This document shows, one piece after another, positions 46,851 through 56,573 of a stretch of 64,000 nt of DNA (position 1 is its first letter; each line of letters starts with the position of its first letter). The translations under genes were made by a program, and so were the position numbers. Under the pieces are notes generated by a model. It was not told where the DNA came from and made no database searches. It worked only from the letters and a program-made list of their open reading frames with translations. Origin of the DNA: Taibaiella sp. (GTDB lineage Bacteria; Bacteroidota; Bacteroidia; Chitinophagales; Chitinophagaceae); assembly GCA_016786705.1 (NCBI GenBank), contig JAEUVV010000012.1:248001-312000 (forward strand), given 5' to 3'.

Positions 46851-48157
46851 ACTCCATCCTTAATTAGAATTACCGGTAATGGTCGCAAAGCCTTTTCAAG
46901 CCTAAGACCATATTTATTGAGAGATTCGTTAATCAACTCAATATTTTCGGTTGTTACATAAAACTGAATATCTACTTTCTCATCAATATCGATTCCAGTT
47001 TCATCAACAATATAATATTCAAAAAAGTTACGTCGATTGCCTGTCAAATTCAAATCGCCAACAATATCTCCCCACCTGTAACTGTTTAATGTTAATAGGA
47101 GATCATCGGAAATAGATCTCATTTCATTGTTAAATTTGCTTTGTGCACCAGTGATTTTAGTAGCATCAATTATATGCTTAGTCTTAATATCTACTGATTT
47201 GAAGCGTTTTAATACGTAACATTTTGTATCTAAAATTGTGTCCGTAAATCGAATAGAAAGTGAATTTTCAATTTCTTTCTTTAAGTACTGCATTGGATCG
47301 ATATTAGCTCCATTGTTAAATATTAACTCAAATGCAAAATGATTGGGATTTTGTTCATTAAAGTCTGGTAATAACTGTTCTTTGTTTTTTATATCAAAAA
47401 CGACTCTACTATTATGGATTAACCGCTGGTTGAATAATATCTTTGCGAGTCTTCTTAATTCAGTATTATAAGAATAAATACGGATACTGTCATGGTTTTT
47501 ATTTGCCTCTATTTCCCATGAAAGCCTTGTTTGTTCTATATAATCTCGATCAAGCCTAAACATTTGGAAAGATGAAATCAAATTATTATTTGAATTAATT
47601 CCGAGGTTTTCTAAAAACGACTTATTCTTGTCCATCTCATGGTATACCTGGCTTTTTACTGTTTTTTTACTCTTAAGAAAGTCAGTAATAGTGGTCGGAT
47701 TTAGATCTTCAATTCGATTCTGCATTTTAATTATTCCTTGATCATCAATCCATACATTATCTCCAAATACAGAAATTTTGAATTTATTGTATAGTCCTGA
47801 TTCTTTTGTGATTATTGGTAATTTGGTGTTTTGTAACTCTGTTACGAATTGTTTGTATTTATTAATATTTTTCAGATCTTCTCTAAATACTAATATGATT
47901 TGTATCTCCTTATCAAACTGTTGCTGGTAACCATCCAATCTAGGGATCTTTGCCAAACAAGGTGCGCATGTAGTCGAAATCAGATGCAGTATGGTTAACT
48001 TTTTATGTGCACCAGGTATTGCTATTTTTGAATTGGTATAATTCTGAACATTCTCTATAGTCAAATAAATTGAATCATTTATACCCAAATAGGTGGTATT
48101 TTGCGCATGGCAAAACGTATATGAAAACCAAATAAAAAACGATAAGTAAATTTTCAT
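46847..48157 (-). CDS. TlpA-like thioredoxin-fold protein of the SusCD operon
   Basis: 436 residues with a signal peptide (about 1-18, 'FSYTFCHAQ'). A thioredoxin-fold domain with the CxxC site CAPC (Cys64, Cys67) in 'STTCAPCLAKIP', followed by about 270 residues of unassigned sequence ('IRFTDTILDTKCYVLKRF', DUF-like C-terminus). Likely a periplasmic disulfide oxidoreductase. It lies 11 bases after the SusD gene, in one operon with SusC. Confidence 0.75.
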   Translation of the reverse strand: MKIYLSFFIWFSYTFCHAQNTTYLGINDSIYLTIENVQNYTNSKIAIPGAHKKLTILHLISTTCAPCLAKIPRLDGYQQQFDKEIQIILVFREDLKNINKYKQFVTELQNTKLPIITKESGLYNKFKISVFGDNVWIDDQGIIKMQNRIEDLNPTTITDFLKSKKTVKSQVYHEMDKNKSFLENLGINSNNNLISSFQMFRLDRDYIEQTRLSWEIEANKNHDSIRIYSYNTELRRLAKILFNQRLIHNSRVVFDIKNKEQLLPDFNEQNPNHFAFELIFNNGANIDPMQYLKKEIENSLSIRFTDTILDTKCYVLKRFKSVDIKTKHIIDATKITGAQSKFNNEMRSISDDLLLTLNSYRWGDIVGDLNLTGNRRNFFEYYIVDETGIDIDEKVDIQFYVTTENIELINESLNKYGLRLEKALRPLPVILIKDGV

Positions 48158-48167
48158 TGCTGTAATT

Positions 48168-49520
48168 CTAAAGATTGGGATTTTGGATAAACTCAGTAGC
48201 GGGAATAAGAAAATATGCGCTAGTGGATAACCATCCCGGCTTGGTTTTCAACATTTCCTCATTAATAATGCCCCATCGTTTTAAATCTAACCAACGGTGC
48301 CCCCATTCAGCAAAAAATTCATTCTGATTTTCTTGTATAAGCATCTGAATAGCTTGATCTTTTGATAGATTCTCATCCATCAAATTTGTTCCGGCTCTTG
48401 AACGTAAAGTATTAATATCCTTAATTCCATTTTTTACTTCGTCACTATATAAATATGCTTCAGCCCTTATCAAATACTGTTCTGCCAATCGAAATACAGT
48501 ATTATATTCCGTTTTTGTGGCATTGCTCCTTATCTTATATTTAGTTGGATATATGTAAGTAACATTTGAGATAATTCTAGTGGATGTCCATTCAGATTTT
48601 CTTTTATCTCCTGATCCAAATCCATCAATTACCCTTTGATAAAAAGAGAATGCCGGCCTTGTAGTTGCATTGTTAGGTATGAATGCGAATCCTTCGGCTG
48701 TATTATAGGCAGTATTTGTCGAAAATAGCTGCCAGATAGCCTCTTTACTAGTTGGCAGAAAAACATTGGAAAGGTTGGCCTCCAATTTATAACTGTTTGT
48801 GTTAATTACATCAGACGCTTCCAAAATTGCTTTATCATACTGTTTTGTATATAGATAAACCCGGGCAAGAAATGCTTTTGCTGCAAACTTATTGGGACGA
48901 ATACGTTCCAAATTAGGATAAGTTTCCGGCAGGAGGTCTATTGATGTCGACAAATCTAGTATTATCTGCTTATAAATTTCATCTGTGGAATTCCTTGTCG
49001 CAAAACGGTTAAGTTGATAATCCGATGTAAGAATAAGGGGAATATCACCGAACAGATTTAACAGGTAAAAATGTAATAGTGCTCTGGTAAAATACATTTC
49101 CCCTAATAGTCTTTGCCTTTCGTCAATAGCAAGCATTTTACTTTCTGACAATTGTTCAATTATTTTGTTCGTTTGAAAAATGTAATTATACATAGGATTC
49201 CAAACATTAGATACAATTACTGAATTATTATCAAGTATTGCATTATTCTTAAAAGGATCAAATGAGGAATTTACACTCGTATTCCAAATTTCATCACTTG
49301 CAAGTCCCGTATAGATCGAAAGAAATCCATTCATTCCATCATTGTTTCTGGATGTCATACGGCTATACAACCCAACTACTGCAGAGGTTGCATTCTCGAT
49401 ATTGCTAAACACTTTTTCAGAAACAATTTCCTGAACGGGTGGATCAATATCAAGAAATTTTTCACACGACACTATTGGCAAAAATAGTACCGTCCCAAAA
49501 AAATATATCAAATTTCTCAT
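48168..49520 (-). CDS. SusD/RagB-family lipoprotein
   Basis: 450 residues; lipoprotein signal with Cys19 ('LPIVSCEKFLDIDPPVQEI', typical SusD opening). Helical TPR-like body ('RALLHFYLLNLFGDIPLIL', 'AAKAFLARVYLYTKQYDKAI') and the C-terminal RagB region ('RLAEQYLIRAEAYLY', 'FAEWGHRWLDLKRWG'). It is the surface lid of the SusC transporter that captures substrate. The gene starts 15 bases after the SusC stop. Confidence 0.93.
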   Translation of the reverse strand: MRNLIYFFGTVLFLPIVSCEKFLDIDPPVQEIVSEKVFSNIENATSAVVGLYSRMTSRNNDGMNGFLSIYTGLASDEIWNTSVNSSFDPFKNNAILDNNSVIVSNVWNPMYNYIFQTNKIIEQLSESKMLAIDERQRLLGEMYFTRALLHFYLLNLFGDIPLILTSDYQLNRFATRNSTDEIYKQIILDLSTSIDLLPETYPNLERIRPNKFAAKAFLARVYLYTKQYDKAILEASDVINTNSYKLEANLSNVFLPTSKEAIWQLFSTNTAYNTAEGFAFIPNNATTRPAFSFYQRVIDGFGSGDKRKSEWTSTRIISNVTYIYPTKYKIRSNATKTEYNTVFRLAEQYLIRAEAYLYSDEVKNGIKDINTLRSRAGTNLMDENLSKDQAIQMLIQENQNEFFAEWGHRWLDLKRWGIINEEMLKTKPGWLSTSAYFLIPATEFIQNPNL

Positions 49521-49534
49521 GGTATATCAGTATT

Positions 49535-52500
49535 TTAAAATGTTAATTCCAATCCAAAACCTAATGTCCTCATAGGTGGAAGTACCCTAAGATCTCTGAT
49601 TTCTGGATCTGAACCTTTGTATTTTGTAATAGTAAAAAGGTTTTGCGCTCTAAGGGAAAAGGTTACAGCTTGCAACTTTAATTTTTCTAATAAATCAGAA
49701 GACAATGAGTAGTTAATTGCTGCTGACTTTAGTCTTAAAAACGAAGCATCAGAATATTTTATGTCAACATCATTTGCCAGGAATTTACTGGCATTCGAAG
49801 CTTCTTTGCCATTATTGGCACTAAATTTTTGATACGCAGTAACATCGCCTGGAAATTGCCATCTATCTAATACAAAAACTGGCATATTCTCCATGAAGCC
49901 AGGTACTGTACCCGAACCTTGATAAATTGACTTCAGAAAATTCAAACCTTTCTGTTTTCGGTACTCAAAGAAGATATCTAACGATATGCCTTTATAGCTG
50001 AAATTATTTTGCACACCACCATAATATTTTGGATCTGTCGTTCCAATATATTGTCGATCATTAAAATCAACAATACCATCATTATTCTGGTCCTTAAAGA
50101 GGAAGATCCCCTTTTCAGGATCAACCCCGTCAGAGCTATAAGCAAGTATTAAGTTAAGCGACTTCCCAACTATGTAATCTTTTGCATAATTACTTGTTTC
50201 AATGCCAGGAAACCTAAGTAAACGATTTTTTGGTAACGTAATATTAAAATTAGTGTTCCATCTAAAATTGTCATTTTTTAAATTTTCGGTTCTAATTGAA
50301 AACTCCCAACCTTTATTTTCTATTGTTGCAGGAAAGTTTTCAATTATTGAGCTAAATCCAGTAATTAAAGGTAAAGGTGTATTGATTAATTGGTTGCCAC
50401 CCCTGTTATTATAATATCCACTATTTAATAAAATACGATCCTTTAAAAACCCTAATTCAACACCTATTGATAGCTTTTTATTAGTTTCCCAAATGTACTC
50501 TTCATTGGCCAACCGGACTGGGTAAACCCCTTTAATATCAAGATAGGGATTAATAACAGATCTCCAGGAATCCAGATACTTATAGTCACCAATTTTATCA
50601 CTTCCTGTGATCCCATAACTGGCTCGTAGCTTACCAAAACTCAGAACAGGAAGTTCTTCTTTAACCCATTTTTCTTCAGAAAAGATCCAACCAAGACCTA
50701 CTGCACCGAAATTGCCAAATCGGTGACCTTTACTGAACCTACTTGAGCCATCACGACGGCCTGATAAATTTATGATGTACCTGTTAGCTATATTATAATT
50801 GATCCGTCCAAATAATGCTGAATACCTATAATCCGAGTTGTAGCTATTGGCAGTATAAATGCTTGCAGCGGACAAAGAGCCTAAAAGATCGTCACTGGTA
50901 AAACCTCTAGCCGTAATATCTTTAATATCGTTTTTTGTCTGCTGAAAGGACGAGCCTAATAATATATTTAATTTAGAAGAACTGAATGAATTATTATATT
51001 CTAATTGAGGTTCTATTATCCAACTATCGAACATATTGTTTCCTGTGGCCATACTTCCAGTCTGTTCATAATGTGGGTCAGCAGCACTTATAGGTAATAA
51101 GTACTCCGAATAGGTATCCATAATATTATATCCACCGCTAATTCTTGCTGTAAATGTTTCAAGGAATTTGTAGTTCAATACCAAATTACTTGATAACCCT
51201 TTTGTAGCCACTTTAAATTTTGATTTAGTGTAATCAAAAGGGTTACCATAGTATAATGGAGTACCATCAAACTCCCAAATAAGATTACCATTTCCATCAA
51301 GTGTATTTGGGTAATTCGGTGGTAACAATATAGTTAAATTAGTTAAATCGCTAATAGAGGTATTATTGATACTAGTATTATATCCAGCTGAAAATGTCAT
51401 GTTAAACTTTCCGTTGTCGGAAGTATGGTCCAAGTTCATATGAGAAGAAAATCGGGAATAGGGTTTTGTATACTTGAATACAAGATCTTCGTTTAGATAT
51501 CCGGCACTAAGTAAAAAGCGTGTATTCTGATTGCCGCCAGATATGGATAATTGAGAATTTCTTGAATAAGCATTGTTTCCGATAAGTTCCTTTTGCCAGT
51601 CGGTATATGAATTTTGATCCCAACTTAGAAGATCCGGCGCGTTGCTTATATCTGGTGTTACCATATCATTCGAAAAGGCTTCTTTACGCATATTAAGATA
51701 CTCTTCGGTATTGAGTAAATCAATTTTCCTTGTTATCGAATTGACATTAAAAGACTGTGAAGCTGTCACTCTTGTTTTTCCTACACTTCCCTTTTTGGTT
51801 GTGATAAGGATTACGCCATATGCTCCCCGTGAACCATATATTGCAGTTGCATCAGCATCTTTTAATACTTCGATGCTAGAGATATCATTCGGGTTAATCA
51901 ATGACAATGGGCTTAGGTCGGTACTGCCTAATCTATTGGTCTTATCATTTTGAGCGGCAAAGGGTACGCCATCAATAATTACAAGTGGTTCTGCAATTGA
52001 AGAAGAACTAATATTATTTCTTCCTTGAATTTCTATATTTACCTTCCCACCAGGAACTCCTGTGGACTGATTTATTATTACTCCCGGTAACCTTCCCGAC
52101 AAAGCAGACAATAGATTGTTTACAGGCTGGGATTCTATATCTTTAGATGAGATTCGTTCAATTGATCCAGTATTAAATCTTCGTGATGTAGTCCCATATC
52201 CCATCACTATAGCTTCGTCAATTATTGATTCATTTCTTTTTAGTGCTATTTCAATCCCATTTTTGGCTGTGGTAGCAAAAGATTGAAAGCCTAATGACTC
52301 TATTACAATAGTGGAATTATCGAATTGCGGAGCCAAATTAAAATATCCGTTATCATCTGTTAGAAATACTTTCTTTTCCCCCTTTACTTTTATACTAGCT
52401 CTTTGGATGGGATTACCCAGACTATCAACTACCCGGCCTCGAATATGGTCTTGTAAGGAGGGAAGATTAATCGGCACCTCAATTTTCCCTACAGTACTTA

Positions 52501-52900
52501 TTGACTTTTCGGTTATGGTTATAATCTTTCCTTTCCGCTTATACCCAAAAGGCTGGTTTTTAAAAAGCTCATCAAGAACTTGGTCCAGGTCATCAGTATT
52601 GATCTTTAGAGTTACAGGTTTCGCAGCTTCTAATTGCCTATTATTGATTACAATAGAATAACCACTTTGCTTTTTGATTATTCTAACGACTTCCTTAAAA
52701 CTGGCTGATTTTACATCAATAGAAACTTTTTGCGCATGAAGCTCCCCGAAGCTGCAAGAGCATAGTACCAGAATATATAAAACAAGAAGCTTCATTATGA
52801 TCAACCATTTTATGGGTATTTCTTTTCCACGGATGGAAACTTTTGCCGCATATGCGACTATGCCATTTGATATAATGGCGCTATTCATTATTTTTGTCAT
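49535..52900 (-). CDS. SusC/RagA TonB-dependent receptor with STN signalling domain
   Basis: 1121 residues. A long N-terminus leads to a signal region at about 30-57 ('LYILVLCSCSFGELHAQ'). STN (secretin/TonB N-terminal) domain at about 60-120 ('KVSIDVKSASFKEVVRIIKK'); carboxypeptidase-like domain about 150-235 ('IRGRVVDSLGNPIQRASI'); plug ('LLSALSGRLPGVIINQSTG', 'SSIEVLKDADATAIYGSRGA'); then a beta-barrel ending in 'GFGLELTF'. Substrate unknown. The STN domain should contact the FecR protein and signal substrate arrival to the sigma factor. Confidence 0.95.
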   Translation of the reverse strand: MTKIMNSAIISNGIVAYAAKVSIRGKEIPIKWLIIMKLLVLYILVLCSCSFGELHAQKVSIDVKSASFKEVVRIIKKQSGYSIVINNRQLEAAKPVTLKINTDDLDQVLDELFKNQPFGYKRKGKIITITEKSISTVGKIEVPINLPSLQDHIRGRVVDSLGNPIQRASIKVKGEKKVFLTDDNGYFNLAPQFDNSTIVIESLGFQSFATTAKNGIEIALKRNESIIDEAIVMGYGTTSRRFNTGSIERISSKDIESQPVNNLLSALSGRLPGVIINQSTGVPGGKVNIEIQGRNNISSSSIAEPLVIIDGVPFAAQNDKTNRLGSTDLSPLSLINPNDISSIEVLKDADATAIYGSRGAYGVILITTKKGSVGKTRVTASQSFNVNSITRKIDLLNTEEYLNMRKEAFSNDMVTPDISNAPDLLSWDQNSYTDWQKELIGNNAYSRNSQLSISGGNQNTRFLLSAGYLNEDLVFKYTKPYSRFSSHMNLDHTSDNGKFNMTFSAGYNTSINNTSISDLTNLTILLPPNYPNTLDGNGNLIWEFDGTPLYYGNPFDYTKSKFKVATKGLSSNLVLNYKFLETFTARISGGYNIMDTYSEYLLPISAADPHYEQTGSMATGNNMFDSWIIEPQLEYNNSFSSSKLNILLGSSFQQTKNDIKDITARGFTSDDLLGSLSAASIYTANSYNSDYRYSALFGRINYNIANRYIINLSGRRDGSSRFSKGHRFGNFGAVGLGWIFSEEKWVKEELPVLSFGKLRASYGITGSDKIGDYKYLDSWRSVINPYLDIKGVYPVRLANEEYIWETNKKLSIGVELGFLKDRILLNSGYYNNRGGNQLINTPLPLITGFSSIIENFPATIENKGWEFSIRTENLKNDNFRWNTNFNITLPKNRLLRFPGIETSNYAKDYIVGKSLNLILAYSSDGVDPEKGIFLFKDQNNDGIVDFNDRQYIGTTDPKYYGGVQNNFSYKGISLDIFFEYRKQKGLNFLKSIYQGSGTVPGFMENMPVFVLDRWQFPGDVTAYQKFSANNGKEASNASKFLANDVDIKYSDASFLRLKSAAINYSLSSDLLEKLKLQAVTFSLRAQNLFTITKYKGSDPEIRDLRVLPPMRTLGFGLELTF

Positions 52901-52948
52901 GTTGGATAATTAACGATGTGAATGATTTTTAATTCAATCCGACACTTG

Positions 52949-52984
52949 GCCGTCCGAATGTTGCAAGCATTGGACGGCTTTTTT
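52949..52984 (+). terminator. Rightward terminator between SusC and FecR genes
   Basis: GCCGTCC (52949-52955) pairs with GGACGGC (52972-52978), with AATG/CATT inside, then TTTTTT. Both neighbours lie on the minus strand, so it faces the wrong way for their mRNA. The hairpin itself could still attenuate or cut the fecR-susC transcript. Confidence 0.5.
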
Positions 52985-53022
52985 ATGTCGAATCAACTAA
53001 ACAACTGGTTTTCTAATTTTTT

Positions 53023-54222
53023 TTACTTTACTATAACCTCCCTTCCTCTGATCTCGAAATCAACTTTATAAATACTTTGTAATGCTTCTAATACTTCAGA
53101 AAGCTTCTCGGTACGATTTACCATGATTAATGCTTTTTCACTATTCTTAAACCCTGTAGGATAGTTGAATGTTACAGCATACCATCGTTCTAATTCCTGG
53201 CAGGTTTCGAATAGTGTCGCGTCCTTAATGGTAAAGCTTCCATCTTTCCAATCTAAGTAATCCGTTGGGTCAACCTTACTTACTTTAATGGATTGTGCGG
53301 ATAATGTGGATTGTTCCCCTGGCATGAGGATAATCTTTTCTTTGGTAGCCTTATTTTCAAGTGCAATTTTTCCATGTACTAAAGTAGTAATGGCATTTCC
53401 GGTATAGTTTCGAATATTAAATGAAGTTCCTAGAACTTCAATATGCTGTTGCTCGGATTGAACGATAAAAGGCTTATTCCTATTACTTGCCACTTCTAAA
53501 TAAACTTCACCCTGAACCTCTATTGATCTTTCCTTTTCCGTAAACCGTGTTGGGTATTTTATAGAGGATGCAGCGTTGAGCCACGCTTTTGATCCGTCGG
53601 GTAATATCAATTGGTACTCACCACCAATAGGCGTATTAATGGTCGCTATCTGAGATTCTGTATCAGCAGACAATACATTGCCATTATTATAAAGAAGCTT
53701 ACCATCAATAGTTTTAACCAATGACTGGGAGCTATCCAGTTCAATCCGTTTGCCATTGGACAAGGTGATATAAGCCTGCTTGCCACCCGGCAATACATCC
53801 TCACCAAATTTGGAAGTTAAGGTTTGGTTTTCGTTCTTTTTATGGATAACGAGGTAAGTATACATGGCAAGAGTGAAGAAGAGGAGAACGCCTGCGGCAG
53901 CGTACCAAAATATAAAGTTTCGCCCCTTCTTTGGTGGATTTATAACATTATGGATGTTTTCGTGCATTTCGGCAACCATATCATTTAATTCCGCCTCATC
54001 GATAGGACTTGGCTTTGCCTTTTCAAATTGTTGCTCTATCAAAGCTTTTAAATTTTCGGATTCTCCCGGTAATCCGAAGTGTGAGAGCAGTACATCCAAT
54101 TCCTGGGTAGTATGCTTACCATCCAGATACTTCTGGAATATTGCTACAATATGTGGATCTAGTTCTTTCAAAGCTTTTCTGTTATATAGCCAATACAATC
54201 CGGCGATAAAAACTAATGACAT
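53023..54222 (-). CDS. FecR-family anti-sigma factor
   Basis: 399 residues from ATG 54222 (frame open to a TTG at 54243). A short hydrophobic start ('MSLVFIAGLYWLYNRK') is unusual for the family. Then the cytoplasmic sigma-binding part ('LDPHIVAIFQKYLDGKH'), a membrane segment at about 100-122, and the periplasmic FecR domain ('GGEYQLILPDGSKAWLNAAS', 'GEVYLEVASN', 'VLGTSFNIRNY') and DUF4974 ('CQELERWYAVTFNYP'). It holds the ECF sigma until SusC's STN domain relays substrate binding. Confidence 0.9.
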   Translation of the reverse strand: MSLVFIAGLYWLYNRKALKELDPHIVAIFQKYLDGKHTTQELDVLLSHFGLPGESENLKALIEQQFEKAKPSPIDEAELNDMVAEMHENIHNVINPPKKGRNFIFWYAAAGVLLFFTLAMYTYLVIHKKNENQTLTSKFGEDVLPGGKQAYITLSNGKRIELDSSQSLVKTIDGKLLYNNGNVLSADTESQIATINTPIGGEYQLILPDGSKAWLNAASSIKYPTRFTEKERSIEVQGEVYLEVASNRNKPFIVQSEQQHIEVLGTSFNIRNYTGNAITTLVHGKIALENKATKEKIILMPGEQSTLSAQSIKVSKVDPTDYLDWKDGSFTIKDATLFETCQELERWYAVTFNYPTGFKNSEKALIMVNRTEKLSEVLEALQSIYKVDFEIRGREVIVK

Positions 54223-54307
54223 CAATTCTAAAACAACTAACAACTAACTCATTTTAAGGTATATAATTTTTCAATTAAGTACGACTTAGATTGGCGTACC
54301 TCTATTA

Positions 54308-54315
54308 TACCTTTG
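54308..54315 (+). promoter_or_regulatory. -7 box for the 54353 gene
   Basis: TACCTTTG is a full match to TAnnTTTG, 37 bases before the ATG at 54353. The nearest TTG (54291) is only 14 bases upstream, so the -33 box is doubtful. Confidence 0.4.
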
Positions 54316-54352
54316 GTTGAAACTGTTATTTTAAATACTAAATGAGAATTTT

Positions 54353-54754
54353 ATGGAAGCCTTGATCTATGAGCATTTGATCAGAATGATTTATCAAACA
54401 GGCCGCACGACAAAAAATGGTGCCGATGCCGATATCTACCGAAAACTTGAGCGTGCTGAAAGAGCCTACCATGATGATCTGGAAAACATACGGCAAAATC
54501 AATTGCGTAGCAGTTCAAAAAGTATCGAGGATTTGGAATTTGATTATAGTGTGGAGCGTCGTAGAATATGGCAATTTGTAGTAACTGCGATTCAGGAAGG
54601 TATTAAAAGATATGGATATAAATTTTCTGCCGATGAAATTAGCAGTATGGAAAATTCAATTAATACTTTTGTCGACATCCAAAGGGCGGACATTGATCGC
54701 ACCATAAAATTAGTGATGGATATTTATAGCAAAAAGGGAATCGTCGCGCCTTAA
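54353..54754 (+). CDS. Hypothetical helical protein between fecR and the sigma gene
   Basis: 133 residues, all predicted helix, strongly charged ('RAYHDDLENIRQNQLRSS', 'DEISSMENSINTFVDIQRADID'). No signal peptide or membrane segment. No family recognised. It is divergent from fecR, with a -7 box 37 bases upstream, and followed by the T9SS protein in the same direction after 138 bases. It interrupts the usual sigma-fecR adjacency. Confidence 0.55.
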   Translation: MEALIYEHLIRMIYQTGRTTKNGADADIYRKLERAERAYHDDLENIRQNQLRSSSKSIEDLEFDYSVERRRIWQFVVTAIQEGIKRYGYKFSADEISSMENSINTFVDIQRADIDRTIKLVMDIYSKKGIVAP

Positions 54755-54892
54755 AACTATTAGCCCTCATTTTTTCTCCAAAACTTTTTCGAATTGAAAA
54801 ACAATTACCACATTTTAAATCTAGATATTCTTCTCATTTTCAAATAGTTATTGTATATTGTTTTTATTTATTGTTAACCAAACCCATTTATT

Positions 54893-56503
54893 ATGAACAA
54901 CATTACATTTAAATTGCTTGTAATTTTCGCATTTTTTTTCGGTTGGAGAACTGTTAATGCTCAATACTATCATCCACCGCAGGCTTATTCATTTGAATAT
55001 TCAAAATATGGAAATAATGCGCCCTCAGGAACAGAAAATTTTGCTGGCTATTTATTGAGATCGCCATTCGGTGTTCAACCAATTTATATGTCTTCGTTAT
55101 ACTCTGATGACCCGGTCGCCAACCCTGGAGAAGTGATTGTGATGATTATAGATAAGGCTGATCCCACAAATATTCTATACAGAGAGTCATTTCTTTACCG
55201 CGATTGTACAGATATACAGATGGGAGTCACAGACAACTACCACACCAAAACGGACTATGTTTTAGTGGCTTACCACAAAGCGAACGTTGGCCATTTATTG
55301 GATATCTATGAAGTGACGACTTCTCCAACAAACCCTTTAGTCCTGGTTTCGACAGAAACACTATCTAACGTACCATATCACACAACAATAAACATGGATT
55401 CTGATATGTTTCTTGCTCGAGCAGTGATAACTTGGGAACATCCGGATGAAGGTATACAAGCCATGGTGGTTAGTCAAAATCAACCATACGGAATTTCAAC
55501 GATAGCCGGAACTAAAGGAGCATCTAATCCTGATGTTGCAATGAATCATGTTATGGTTAATAGTAGCTCATGGAACTATTGGGTTAATATTGTCTATCAG
55601 GACAAAGCTCAGAATAATATAAAAGTATCGACATTTCCTACAGCGACGGTCTCCCAACCGATTGGAACTGCGGCTACTATATTTAATAATGTTGTGGATG
55701 TTCGCACTGTACCTGACCAGGTATCAAAGCCACATATAGATGGCCCTGATTTTAGTAGTATGTATGCTTGGGCTTATACCTATACAGATGGTAAGGATGT
55801 TATCGTAAGACTAAGAGAAGCGAGCACCTATAATACCTTAGTTCTAAATAACGGTTCTTTAGGTAATATAGCAGAGCCTTCTTACTATACAGCGCATATA
55901 CCAACATTATTTTATGGAAGCCCTGCTGCAGGTACGGGAGGCATTACTGTTGCCTGGCGAACTATGGTCTCGCCCAATGAAGGTTTTTACGTTGCGGCTG
56001 AAGTTACTCCGAGTGGCACCCTTTTAAATGCTTCGGATTACATGTACGTAAACTTTCAATCCGCTGTAAACATGATGCCCGGAATTGACCTATCGAGAAG
56101 TAGTGACGGTGCTAGCACAGGCGCACTAGATTATTTGTATGCAACATGTATTATTAGAGATGGAAATGGAGGATACACCTTACTTCATTCATTCCATAAG
56201 TGGGGCAACACGGTCTTTAACGGTAATGCGAAACTGGAACTGGGCAAGGCTTCCTCAACAGTATTCCCTAATCCTTTCAATAATTACATCACTAAAAATA
56301 TAACTGTTGCTGAGGATGGAATCTTACAGGCAAACCTCACAGACGTGACAGGTCGAATCGTTGCACAATATAATGAGACGGTTAAAGCAGGTGACCAGAC
56401 TATTCAAATTAAAAACTTGGGTGAATTATTGCCCGGCACTTACTACCTAAGCACTTTTGTAAATAACAACCGACTACAGACCGAAGTTATTGTGAAACAG
56501 TAA
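54893..56503 (+). CDS. Type IX secreted protein with C-terminal sorting domain
   Basis: 536 residues. Signal peptide about 1-23 ('FFFGWRTVNAQYYHPP'). Central region of repeated strands and aromatic residues, propeller-like ('NYWVNIVYQDKAQNNIKVS', 'GGITVAWRTM'). The C-terminal 80 residues are a T9SS type A sorting domain: 'VFPNPFNNYITKNI', 'DVTGRIVAQYNET', 'LLPGTYYLSTFV'. It would be secreted across the outer membrane and attached or released. It ends in a terminator converging with the sigma gene. Function of the body unknown. Confidence 0.8.
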   Translation: MNNITFKLLVIFAFFFGWRTVNAQYYHPPQAYSFEYSKYGNNAPSGTENFAGYLLRSPFGVQPIYMSSLYSDDPVANPGEVIVMIIDKADPTNILYRESFLYRDCTDIQMGVTDNYHTKTDYVLVAYHKANVGHLLDIYEVTTSPTNPLVLVSTETLSNVPYHTTINMDSDMFLARAVITWEHPDEGIQAMVVSQNQPYGISTIAGTKGASNPDVAMNHVMVNSSSWNYWVNIVYQDKAQNNIKVSTFPTATVSQPIGTAATIFNNVVDVRTVPDQVSKPHIDGPDFSSMYAWAYTYTDGKDVIVRLREASTYNTLVLNNGSLGNIAEPSYYTAHIPTLFYGSPAAGTGGITVAWRTMVSPNEGFYVAAEVTPSGTLLNASDYMYVNFQSAVNMMPGIDLSRSSDGASTGALDYLYATCIIRDGNGGYTLLHSFHKWGNTVFNGNAKLELGKASSTVFPNPFNNYITKNITVAEDGILQANLTDVTGRIVAQYNETVKAGDQTIQIKNLGELLPGTYYLSTFVNNNRLQTEVIVKQ

Positions 56504-56532
56504 CCTTCGCTTTTCATTATTTTAAGTAAGGG

Positions 56533-56562
56533 GCCAACTTTTAAGTTGGCTCTTTTATTTTC
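56533..56562 (+). terminator. Rho-independent terminator after the T9SS protein
   Basis: GCCAACTT (56533-56540) pairs with AAGTTGGC (56543-56550), then TCTTTTATTTTC. It lies between the secreted-protein gene and the convergent sigma gene. Confidence 0.7.
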
Positions 56563-56573
56563 TTCCTGAACAA

